DNA of 64,000 nt from positions 40,839 through 104,838 of the forward strand of contig JACPQR010000156.1 of the NCBI GenBank assembly GCA_016190375.1, written 5' to 3'. The position numbers and the translations under genes are program-made. The notes below the pieces were generated by a model. It was not told the origin of the DNA. It saw only the letters and a list, made by a program, of their open reading frames with translations, and made no database searches. Below are positions 51,158 through 58,641 of this stretch, in pieces. Position 1 is the first letter of the stretch. Every line of letters starts with the position of its first letter. Source of the stretch: Deltaproteobacteria bacterium. GTDB lineage: Bacteria; Myxococcota_A; Polyangia; JACPQR01.

Positions 51158-52564
51158 TCAGCCCTCGTTCCGCCTGTCGTACCTGGTGGTCCGCGTGTCG
51201 TCGTCATCGAGGTCTGGCAAGACGATCCGCGGCGGCTGCGCCCCGGGACCATCTCCGTCGCTCGGCGGATGGGGGGGCGGCGGCACGGAGCTCGCGCGCC
51301 GACCCGGGGCGACGGTCGTCTTCTCTCGGTCCACGGGGCTGGCCCCCACCGAGGCAGGCCGCGGCGGCGCGCCTTGTCGCTCCCCGGTCGTGACCTCGTC
51401 GTCCGCCTCCTCGCTCTGCGGCTCGATCTTCCGCCCGTCGAACAGGTGCGTGGCCTGCTCGTGCACCGTCGCCGTGGCCGGGCGCGGCTTGGCTTGCCGG
51501 AGCATCGTGGGCATCGGCGTGAAGCGCGAGAAGGGAGCGTCCGGTCCGAGGACGTCGGCGATCAGGTTCTGTCCGAGCGACGAGGAGACGTCGGAGCCGA
51601 TCACGTAGTCCTCGAGGATCCTGAGCTCCTCTTCGATCTCGGCCGCCCAGGCGCGCCTCATGAACCTCGCGAGCTTCGATCGCCTGTAGCCGTGGCTCTC
51701 GCGCTGGATGAACTCGACGAGCGCGTCGCGAAACTCCTGTGCGCTCTGATAGCGCGAGCTGCGCGACCGGAGCATGGCACGCTCGATCACCTTCTCCAGG
51801 GCGCGGGGCACGGCCCGGTTGAGGTCTCGTGGGGCCGGCGCAACGGCGTCGCGCACCTGGAAGATGAGGTCGATCTCGTTCGGTGCCGTGAACGGCGCCT
51901 GGCCCGTGCAGATCTCGTAGAGCACGCTGCCGGCGCTGAACAGGTCGCTCCGGTGATCGAGCCGGCGGCCGAGCGCCTGCTCGGGCGACATGTACTTGAC
52001 CTTTCCCTTGATGACGCCGGTCTTGGTCTGCACGCGGTTGAGCGTCGCCTTGGCGATCCCGAAGTCGCAGATCTTCACGTGGCCGTCGTAGGAGACGAGG
52101 ATGTTCGACGGGCTGAAGTCGCGGTGGACGAGCCTGAGGGGACTGCCGGCCTTGTCGCAAGCCGTGTGGGCGTGGTGGAGCCCCTCGAGCGCGCGCGCCA
52201 TCACGTACGCGCCGTCGTCGAAGGCGAAGTCGATGCCCTCGGCCCGGCACTTCTCCATCGTGCTCCTGAGATCCTTGCCGTCGACGTACTCCATCGCGAT
52301 GAAGTAGCCCTCGGGCACCTGCGCGAACTCGTACACCTCGGCGATGTTCGGATGGCGGAGCATGCCCGCGAGCTTCGCCTCGTCGATGAGCATCCTGATG
52401 AAGTCGCGGTCCTCCGAGAAGTGAGGGAGCACCTTCTTGATGGCAACGATCCGCTCGCTTCCCTCGGGGTCGAACGTGACGGCCCGGAAGATCTCCGCCA
52501 TCCCTCCGTACGCGATGCGGTCCATCACGTGGTAACGGCCGATCTGTCGCGCGAGGAGCGTCAT
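51158..52564 (-). CDS. Ser/Thr protein kinase
   Basis: 468 residues. The kinase domain spans about 10-285: IAYGGMAEIF loop, Lys43 in VAIKKVLP, HRD at 147-149 (HRDFSPSN), DFG at 167-169 and KYMSPEQALG. All catalytic residues are present. A helical stretch (about 290-340) and a disordered acidic/Pro-rich tail (340-468) follow. No transmembrane helix or sensor domain is seen. The ATG overlaps the stop of a PKD-domain lipoprotein gene as ATGA, so kinase and surface protein are made together. The closest relative here is the kinase at 22143-23927. Confidence 0.93.
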   Translation of the reverse strand: MTLLARQIGRYHVMDRIAYGGMAEIFRAVTFDPEGSERIVAIKKVLPHFSEDRDFIRMLIDEAKLAGMLRHPNIAEVYEFAQVPEGYFIAMEYVDGKDLRSTMEKCRAEGIDFAFDDGAYVMARALEGLHHAHTACDKAGSPLRLVHRDFSPSNILVSYDGHVKICDFGIAKATLNRVQTKTGVIKGKVKYMSPEQALGRRLDHRSDLFSAGSVLYEICTGQAPFTAPNEIDLIFQVRDAVAPAPRDLNRAVPRALEKVIERAMLRSRSSRYQSAQEFRDALVEFIQRESHGYRRSKLARFMRRAWAAEIEEELRILEDYVIGSDVSSSLGQNLIADVLGPDAPFSRFTPMPTMLRQAKPRPATATVHEQATHLFDGRKIEPQSEEADDEVTTGERQGAPPRPASVGASPVDREKTTVAPGRRASSVPPPPHPPSDGDGPGAQPPRIVLPDLDDDDTRTTRYDRRNEG

Positions 52565-54801
52565 GGCTCCTCCAGCTCGAGGATCACGACCTCACCCTCG
52601 GCGCTCCCCTCCCGCCCCACCGCGAGGCGCCCGCCCAGCGCGTCCACCGCGGTGGCGCCGTCCAGGCCCTCGTCGGCCCCGAGGAGGAGGAAGGTGCCCA
52701 TCCGGGGATCGAAGAGGCGAACGCCGTCGCTGGAAGCGATCCAGAACGTCCCCGCGGGGTCGTCGGCGAGGGCGGCAACGTCGGTCGGTGGCGGGGCGGA
52801 CAGCGCGCGGGCGCACCTGTCGGAAGCAGGTGCGGGGCAGCGCCGAGACGATCCGGACGACAGGAGGCAGTCGGCTCCGGCGTCGCCCCGCATCCAGACG
52901 AGCCCTCGCCCATCGAGCATCGCCAGCTCGTCCGTCTCCGAGACGGCGATCGCGGACACGGGGTCGGCCGTACCATCGGCGAACGGATCGACCGGCTTCG
53001 CGGTGAAGTTCCCGCTCGCGGGCTGCTCGAGCACCGTGAGCCAGAAGCCGTTTCCGAAGAAGACCCGCGTGATCGCGTCGTCGATCGGACCGCGGACGTC
53101 CAGCGCGGTCAGCGCAGCCTCACCCTCGTCGTTGTACGTCGGCGGTCTGTGGACGGCCTCGCCGCCGATCTCGACGGGCCTGCCGATGGGCTCGGCCTCG
53201 GACGTCAAACCCACGTCGAGGATGACGAAGCCCGCGTTGGTCGCGAGGAACAGGTCACCCTGGTTGTCGGCGGACGGGTCGATGCCGATCTCGTTCACCG
53301 TGGTCGGCGGATCCTCGCCCAGGTCCAGCGGCAGCGTCTGCCGCGCGAATTCGGAGCTCACCGGGTCGAAGGCCACGATCGTGGCAGGGGCCCCCGGCTC
53401 GCTCGTCCCGAAATAGAAGGACGACCGGCCAATCGAGTAGGCGACGCCCCCGGCGGTGTCCTGCGAGACGAGCTCGGTCTGCCCGGTCCGGCCGACCAGA
53501 ACGACCGACCCGTCGAGCGTCACCAGCGCCTCGCCGTCCTCGCTGAGCGCGATGTCCCCGACCGCCCCGTCGACCGCGGTGCGGTCCATCGAGGCCGTTG
53601 CCGTCACCGTGACGTCCGCGGCGGCTGGGCTCGGCCCGACTCCGTCGACTGCCCGCAACCGGAAGCGATACTCCCCGACCCGGTCGAGGACTACGCGCGC
53701 CTGGGCCGCGGCCGGGGTCCCGTTGGCGGGAATGACGCTCGGTCCGAGGACGCTCCCGGCCGGCGCCTCCTCGACGGTCCAGAGGAAGCCCAGCTCGACT
53801 CCTTCGGGGTCGGTCGAGCTCGATCCGTCGAGCATCACGGCCGAGAACACCGCTGCGGACGTCGGGGCGCTCGCGACGGGCACGGGGGGCTCGTCAGCGA
53901 CGGTGGCCGGGCCGACCAGGATCGAGATCCGCTTTCTGACCTCGTCGTGGCCGTTGTCGGCGACGGCCTCGATGGCGACGAGGCCCTCGTTCTCCGGCGC
54001 CACGATCGTCGCGACCGATCCGTCCTGCGTGATCGTCGCGGCCGGGCCGGTAGCCTGGGCGAAGCGATACCGCGGCGCCGGTGCGTCGGACCCGGGAGAC
54101 GACGCTCGAACGTCCACCTCGACCGTCTCGCCGGGGATGGCCTCGAGCACGACCTCTTCCGACGGATCGTCGAACTCCGGCGCGGCTCCCGCGTCGCCGG
54201 CGCGAATCACGACGCGATCGATCCCCTTGCCCCCGCGACCGTCGTCGACGATCAGCTCCACGACGGCGGACCCGGCGGAGCCGAGGGTCACGGTCGGACG
54301 CGGGCCGTCGGCCCCGGCGAGCGTCGCGTCACCGTCGACGACGGTCCACGAGAACCCGAGGTCGTCGCCGTCTGGATCGCGGCTCGCGGATCCGTCGAGC
54401 TGGACCGCGGCGCCGGCCTGAGCTCGCCGCGACGGCCCCGCGTTGGCGTGGGGAGCCGAGTCGTCGGCGCGGGGAATCGAGAAGTCCCTGCGCTCGGGCC
54501 TACCGCCGATCCCGACGGCGGACACCGACAGAGTCGACCTGCCGGACGGGTCCCGAGGCCCGGGCAAGTCCTCGATGACCACGTCCCTCTCGCCGGGGTA
54601 CGCGAAGCCGGCGGCCAGGACGCTTCCGTCGGCCGAGATCGTGTACCTGGCCATCGCCTCGAGCGCGATGTGTACCGTCAGGGGGCTGCAGGCGGCGACC
54701 GGTCCCTCAGGCTCGATCGAGACCTCGCCGAGGATCGCGGCGTCGTCGTCTCCGCAAGACAGCGCGAGCAAGGACACCGCGAGTGGGAGTCGCCCCATCA
54801 T
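52561..54801 (-). CDS. PKD-domain lipoprotein with C-terminal propeller-like region
   Basis: 746 residues from the ATG at 54799-54801, which overlaps the upstream gene's stop as ATGA. The lipobox is LLALSC (Cys16), followed by Asp residues. Residues 115-430 hold PKD/Ig-like domains (AQAGAAVQLDGSASRDPDGDDLGFSWTV; FSAVMLDGSSSTDPEGVELGFLWTVEEAPAGS), typical of cell-surface adhesion modules. Residues 450-746 look like a propeller of loosely repeated strands (DIALSEDGEALVTLDGSVVLVG; TFWIASSDGVRLFDPRMG). It is probably a surface sensor or adhesin. It is coupled to a Ser/Thr kinase gene. Confidence 0.84.
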   Translation of the reverse strand: MMGRLPLAVSLLALSCGDDDAAILGEVSIEPEGPVAACSPLTVHIALEAMARYTISADGSVLAAGFAYPGERDVVIEDLPGPRDPSGRSTLSVSAVGIGGRPERRDFSIPRADDSAPHANAGPSRRAQAGAAVQLDGSASRDPDGDDLGFSWTVVDGDATLAGADGPRPTVTLGSAGSAVVELIVDDGRGGKGIDRVVIRAGDAGAAPEFDDPSEEVVLEAIPGETVEVDVRASSPGSDAPAPRYRFAQATGPAATITQDGSVATIVAPENEGLVAIEAVADNGHDEVRKRISILVGPATVADEPPVPVASAPTSAAVFSAVMLDGSSSTDPEGVELGFLWTVEEAPAGSVLGPSVIPANGTPAAAQARVVLDRVGEYRFRLRAVDGVGPSPAAADVTVTATASMDRTAVDGAVGDIALSEDGEALVTLDGSVVLVGRTGQTELVSQDTAGGVAYSIGRSSFYFGTSEPGAPATIVAFDPVSSEFARQTLPLDLGEDPPTTVNEIGIDPSADNQGDLFLATNAGFVILDVGLTSEAEPIGRPVEIGGEAVHRPPTYNDEGEAALTALDVRGPIDDAITRVFFGNGFWLTVLEQPASGNFTAKPVDPFADGTADPVSAIAVSETDELAMLDGRGLVWMRGDAGADCLLSSGSSRRCPAPASDRCARALSAPPPTDVAALADDPAGTFWIASSDGVRLFDPRMGTFLLLGADEGLDGATAVDALGGRLAVGREGSAEGEVVILELEEP

Positions 54802-55493
54802 CGATGGAGCACCTCGAGCCATGGTCGCACGCGCCGCGTGGGGCTCCGCGACGAGTACGCGACCATCCGGGCACCCGCTTGCTCCGAGCGGGCGCGAATG
54901 ACGAAACCGTGGTTCGGCGAGACGCCGCGGACTAGCTCCGAGACGAGCTCGCCGACCTCGAGCCTGACCTCGGTCTCCCTCGCGCCCGTCACGACCGTCC
55001 AGGCGCGCTCCGTGCCGGCCGCTCCGGGCTGATTCTCCCACGTGAGCCCCGAGCTTCTCCACGGCCCGCGAGCGAGGTAGAGGCCCACGGCGCACGGCGT
55101 GCCCGACGAGCCCGGAGGGTCGGTCCTGGTCCGCAGGCGCAGCTCGGCGCGCGTGATCGACCCCGCCCTGCGCAGCGCCTCGAAGTCGAACCGGATGTAG
55201 CTTCGCCAGGCGTCGGCACCGCGGCCGGCCCCGACCAGGAGAAAGTCGGTCGCGCCGAGCGCGCGCGAGGCGACCCCGCGGGCGACGACCGCGTCGTCTG
55301 CCGGCCGCAGAACGACCCTCGCGGAACCGAACAGCGGCGGTGTGCCGAGCACGGCGGGATCCGTGCAGCGAGCTCCGTCACAGATGGCTGCTCCGGCACA
55401 GTCCGCGTCGGCCCGGCAGTCGGCATCGGACAGCGCCGACCCGCAGGCGGCGAGCGCCAATCCGATCAGGGCTGCCGGGAACGGTCGCACCAT
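54798..55493 (-). CDS. DNRLRE-domain lipoprotein
   Basis: 231 residues from the ATG at 55491-55493. The lipobox is LIGLALAAC. A Cys-rich linker (DADCRADADCAGAAICDGARC) follows, then a carbohydrate-binding-like domain with WRSYIRFDFEAL, ITRAELRLRTR, LTWENQPG and a C-terminal YSSRSP...RPWLEVLHR. This pattern is the DNRLRE domain found in secreted myxobacterial and clostridial proteins. The stop overlaps the PKD lipoprotein start. It is the first gene of a five-gene minus-strand run. Confidence 0.82.
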   Translation of the reverse strand: MVRPFPAALIGLALAACGSALSDADCRADADCAGAAICDGARCTDPAVLGTPPLFGSARVVLRPADDAVVARGVASRALGATDFLLVGAGRGADAWRSYIRFDFEALRRAGSITRAELRLRTRTDPPGSSGTPCAVGLYLARGPWRSSGLTWENQPGAAGTERAWTVVTGARETEVRLEVGELVSELVRGVSPNHGFVIRARSEQAGARMVAYSSRSPTRRVRPWLEVLHR

Positions 55494-55509
55494 GCCATCA
55501 TCGTATTCC

Positions 55510-56718
55510 GTGACACCACACGTCATCAAACCGGATCACCGTCTTCCCTTATCGATCTCGCCGGATCACGGTTTCTCGGTTTCCCTCGGGAAACCGAGAA
55601 ACCGCGCGTCCGCGCTGCTGGCATTGGCGGCGGCGTCCGCCGCCGCCAATGCCTGCTACATCGAGCAAGCGCCTCCGGACTACCCGACTGCAGGAGCTGC
55701 CCAGCCGGACCAATCCCGGGCCGCGGCGAGCGCCGTCGTCGTCGAGGGCGACAGGACCATCGACGTGGCGTCCGTTTCCACGGGCGTGTCGGCCGCGCAG
55801 CCTGCTCTGTCACGATGCTTCGGCGCGCCCGGCCAGGTCGAGCTGACGGTCAGGATGGACGCCGAAGGCAGACCCGTGGAGGTCCAGGGACCGGGCGACG
55901 CCGCTTGTCTCCTGCAGGCCCTGCGCGGGGCGCCCTTGCCGCGGCCCGCCATACCCACGGTGTTCCGGGTCGCGCTGTGGGTCGACGCGGGTCGATCCGA
56001 CGCGGAGCCCACCGGGACGCCCGATGCCGCACCTCCGGGTGGGTCGACCACCGAGTCGAGCGGAGCGCGACGGGAGATGTTCCTGGTGACGATCGTCTCG
56101 ACGCGAATGGACGCCGCACGGCCCGATGGCCGGCCATGGGACGAGGGGCGTGGCGCGCCGCCGGATGTCTACGTCCGGCTGGTCCGCAATGGCGAGGAGC
56201 TCCTGAGGACGCCGACCGTCGCGGACACGCCTTCGCCGTCGTTCGACATCACGGCGGGACGGAGCCTCGGGCTCGGACCCGACGACGAGGTCGTCTTCGA
56301 GGTCCATGACGACGATTCCCCGCGTCCCTCCGAGCTCGTGACCCGGTTCCGTGTTCCGGCGCCCAGCGCTCGGGACCTCGAGCGCGGGAGCTGGGAGATA
56401 GGACCGTCGCCGCCCATGCAGCGGCTCTCGATCACGCTCGGGCCCCCACGGAGCCTCGTCGGCACCGGCGTCCGCTGGGAGCGGAGGCGCGGCTCGGTGC
56501 GAGTGCTCGAGGTCGCCCCGGACTCGCCCGCGGCGCGGGCGGGCGTCCGTCCAGGCGATCTCGTCGTGACGGTCGAAGGCCAGCGTGCGCGCACGCTGGC
56601 CGTCGACGCGCTCGAGGCGCTCTTCCGGGGCGAGGTCGGAACGCGAATGCGGCTCGAGCTCGAACGGGACGGCCGGACGCTCGAGGTCGAGGTCGAACGC
56701 GCGATCGTGTATTACTGA
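55510..56718 (+). CDS. PDZ-domain lipoprotein
   Basis: 402 residues if the GTG at 55510 is used; an ATG at 55492 overlaps the divergent gene's start. The N terminus is uncertain because about 38 residues precede the signal RASALLALAAASAAANAC. The mature protein has a domain with SRCFGAPGQVELTVRMDAEGRPVEVQGPGDAACL (an AgmX-like turn), a C2-like stretch (PPDVYVRLVRNGEELLRTPTVADTPSPSFD...DEVVFEVHDDD) and a PDZ domain at the C terminus (VRVLEVAPDSPAARAGVRPGDLVVTVEGQRA). Two perfect inverted repeats lie in the signal-peptide region. It heads a plus-strand run to prkA. Confidence 0.75.
   Translation: MTPHVIKPDHRLPLSISPDHGFSVSLGKPRNRASALLALAAASAAANACYIEQAPPDYPTAGAAQPDQSRAAASAVVVEGDRTIDVASVSTGVSAAQPALSRCFGAPGQVELTVRMDAEGRPVEVQGPGDAACLLQALRGAPLPRPAIPTVFRVALWVDAGRSDAEPTGTPDAAPPGGSTTESSGARREMFLVTIVSTRMDAARPDGRPWDEGRGAPPDVYVRLVRNGEELLRTPTVADTPSPSFDITAGRSLGLGPDDEVVFEVHDDDSPRPSELVTRFRVPAPSARDLERGSWEIGPSPPMQRLSITLGPPRSLVGTGVRWERRRGSVRVLEVAPDSPAARAGVRPGDLVVTVEGQRARTLAVDALEALFRGEVGTRMRLELERDGRTLEVEVERAIVYY
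55571..55602. repeat. Perfect 15-base inverted repeat at the start of the PDZ lipoprotein gene
   Basis: GTTTCTCGGTTTCCC (55571-55585) and its exact complement (55588-55602) flank a two-base TC centre. In RNA it would form a stable hairpin within the 5' end of the message, around the coding start. Confidence 0.75.
55621..55652. repeat. Second perfect 15-base inverted repeat in the same signal-peptide region
   Basis: GCATTGGCGGCGGCG (55621-55635) and its exact complement (55638-55652) again flank a two-base TC centre. It encodes the hydrophobic core of the signal peptide up to the lipobox Cys. It follows the first hairpin by 18 bases. Confidence 0.75.
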
Positions 56719-56725
56719 CATCCGA

Positions 56726-58078
56726 GTGGAGATCGAGCTCATCTCGCCGGCCAACGAGGACTCGAGCTACCTGCCGTCGCTCGGCATGGCGATCCTCGCC
56801 GCTCACACGCCCCCCGGCGCGCGGGTCACCTACACGGACGAGCTCGTCGCGCCCGTCGACCTGGGCGCACCGAACGACGTGGACCTCGTCGGGATCGGAA
56901 TCACGTCGAAGACCGCCCGGAGGGGCTACGACATCGCGGCCGCGTATCGCCGGCGCGGGAGCACCGTGGTCATGGGAGGGATCCACGCTACCGCGATGCC
57001 CGAGGAGGCAAAGGAGCACTGCGACGCGGTGGTCGTGGGCGAGGCCGAGGGTCTGTGGGAGCGGCTGATCGCGGACTTCCGTGCCGGCCGTTCGCTCGAG
57101 CCGTACTACCGTCGCGATGGCTGGCCGAGCCTCGAAGGGCTGCCACGTCCCCGGCGCGACATCTTCACCTCTCGCAAGTACATCCCTTTCCACGCGGTCC
57201 AGACGACGCGCGGCTGCCCTTACCCATGCGAGTTCTGCTCGGTGTCGATCTACAACGGCGGCAAGTTCCGTTTCCGCCCGGTGGCGGACGTCATCGGGGA
57301 GATCGACTCGCTGCCCAGGCCCCGCGAGCTGCCGAAGAAGCTCGTCCTGTTCGCCGACGACAACGTGATGATTCACCAGGCCTACTCGCGCGAGCTGTTC
57401 GGCGCGCTGGCTCCCCTGGGGGTCCACTGGGTCGGACAGGCCAGCCTCGCCGGGCTCGGGTCGGCTCGCGACGTCGAGCTCATGGCGAGGTCGGGGTGCC
57501 GCGCGCTCTTCGTCGGCTTCGAGAGCATCGACGACGAGAGCCTTCGCGCCGCCGGCAAAGCGCAGAACAAGCCCTCGCGCTATCGCGAGATCATCGACGA
57601 GCTGCACGCGAACGGGATCGCGATCTGGGGATCGTTCGTCTTCGGGTTCGACGGGGACGACGAGGCGGTCTTCGAGCGGACCGTCGAGTTCTGCATCGAG
57701 TCACGGCTGACGATGTCGCTGTTCGCGATCCTCACGCCGTATCCCGGCACGGCCCTGTACAGGCGCCTGCAGGCGGAGGGCCGGCTCATCCACGAACGCT
57801 GGTGGCTGAAGGGACAGAACTTCGACCGCGATGCCCCCTTCTTCCGGCCGGCCCGGATGACGCCGGACCGGCTGCACAGGGGCTGGGTCGACGCGTGGCG
57901 CGGGTTCTACTCGTACTCGTCCATCTGGCGCCGCTTCCGGCGGGACCTCGGCCAGGGCTGGATCTCGCTGTTCGGCCACTTCCCGCTCAACCTGTTCATG
58001 CACGTCCTCGCCGAGCGGAAGATCGCCAACGGCGAGCGGCTGTTCCTGCGCCGGCCAACTTCGTTGCATCCCAGGTAG
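56726..58078 (+). CDS. B12-binding-type radical SAM protein
   Basis: 450 residues from a GTG at 56726, seven bases after the previous stop. The first 150 residues resemble the Rossmann cobalamin-binding domain (LPSLGMAILAAHTPPGARVTYTDE, VDLVGIGITSKTARRGYDIAAAYRRRG, VVMGGIHATAMPEE), but the DxHxxG cobalamin motif is absent, so base-off B12 binding is uncertain. The radical SAM cluster ligands are Cys164, Cys168 and Cys171 (GCPYPCEFCSV). A C-terminal region of about 110 residues contains WWLKGQNFDRDAPFF. Reactions of this class include methylations and ring formations; the substrate is not predictable here. Confidence 0.88.
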   Translation: MEIELISPANEDSSYLPSLGMAILAAHTPPGARVTYTDELVAPVDLGAPNDVDLVGIGITSKTARRGYDIAAAYRRRGSTVVMGGIHATAMPEEAKEHCDAVVVGEAEGLWERLIADFRAGRSLEPYYRRDGWPSLEGLPRPRRDIFTSRKYIPFHAVQTTRGCPYPCEFCSVSIYNGGKFRFRPVADVIGEIDSLPRPRELPKKLVLFADDNVMIHQAYSRELFGALAPLGVHWVGQASLAGLGSARDVELMARSGCRALFVGFESIDDESLRAAGKAQNKPSRYREIIDELHANGIAIWGSFVFGFDGDDEAVFERTVEFCIESRLTMSLFAILTPYPGTALYRRLQAEGRLIHERWWLKGQNFDRDAPFFRPARMTPDRLHRGWVDAWRGFYSYSSIWRRFRRDLGQGWISLFGHFPLNLFMHVLAERKIANGERLFLRRPTSLHPR

Positions 58079-58103
58079 CTCGATGCTTCAATACGGCTCG
58101 ACG

Positions 58104-58631
58104 ATGAAGATGAGGGTGTCGCGGAGCCGGATGGCCTGTCTTGCCGCGGTCGTGGGAGCGGTCGTCTCCGCGTGCACGGGCGGCGGGACCAGCGCCGGAC
58201 CACAGCCCGAGACCTCGGCTCCCGAGAAGGCCCCACCCGGCGCGGGCTCCGCCAAGGCCACCGGCGACGCGGCTCCCGCTCCCACGGGGCCGAACTGGGA
58301 GATCGCGACCCTGCCGCAGCCGCCCTACACGGCGGGCGCCGAGGGGCGGTTCGACGTGCGGCTCACGGGGAGGAACGGCTACCACGTGAACCAGGAGTAT
58401 CCGATCGAGTTGACGATCCGGCCGGTGGACGGCGTCAGCTTCCCGAAGTCCTCCCTGAGGCGCGCCGACGCCAGCGCCTTCGAGGAGGCCAAGGCGGTCT
58501 TCCCCGTCGCCTTCACGGCGCAATCGGCGGGAAGGCGCGAGCTCGGCGGCGAGCTCGCCTTCAGCGTGTGCAACCCCCAGAACTGCCTGCTCGAGCGCCA
58601 GCCGCTGACGATCGCGGTGGACGTGCAGTGA
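58104..58631 (+). CDS. Small putative lipoprotein
   Basis: 175 residues from the ATG at 58104 (58083 is an in-frame alternative). The lipobox is AVVSAC, followed by a Pro/Ala/Gly linker to about residue 60. The globular part has YTAGAEGRFDVRLTGRNGYHVNQEYPIELTIRP and a C-terminal RRELGGELAFSVCNPQNCLLERQPLTIAVDV, whose CNPQNC pair resembles the periplasmic domain of DsbD-like proteins. Function is otherwise unknown. It lies 10 bases ahead of prkA. Confidence 0.78.
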   Translation: MKMRVSRSRMACLAAVVGAVVSACTGGGTSAGPQPETSAPEKAPPGAGSAKATGDAAPAPTGPNWEIATLPQPPYTAGAEGRFDVRLTGRNGYHVNQEYPIELTIRPVDGVSFPKSSLRRADASAFEEAKAVFPVAFTAQSAGRRELGGELAFSVCNPQNCLLERQPLTIAVDVQ

Positions 58632-58641
58632 CCCCCTGAAG

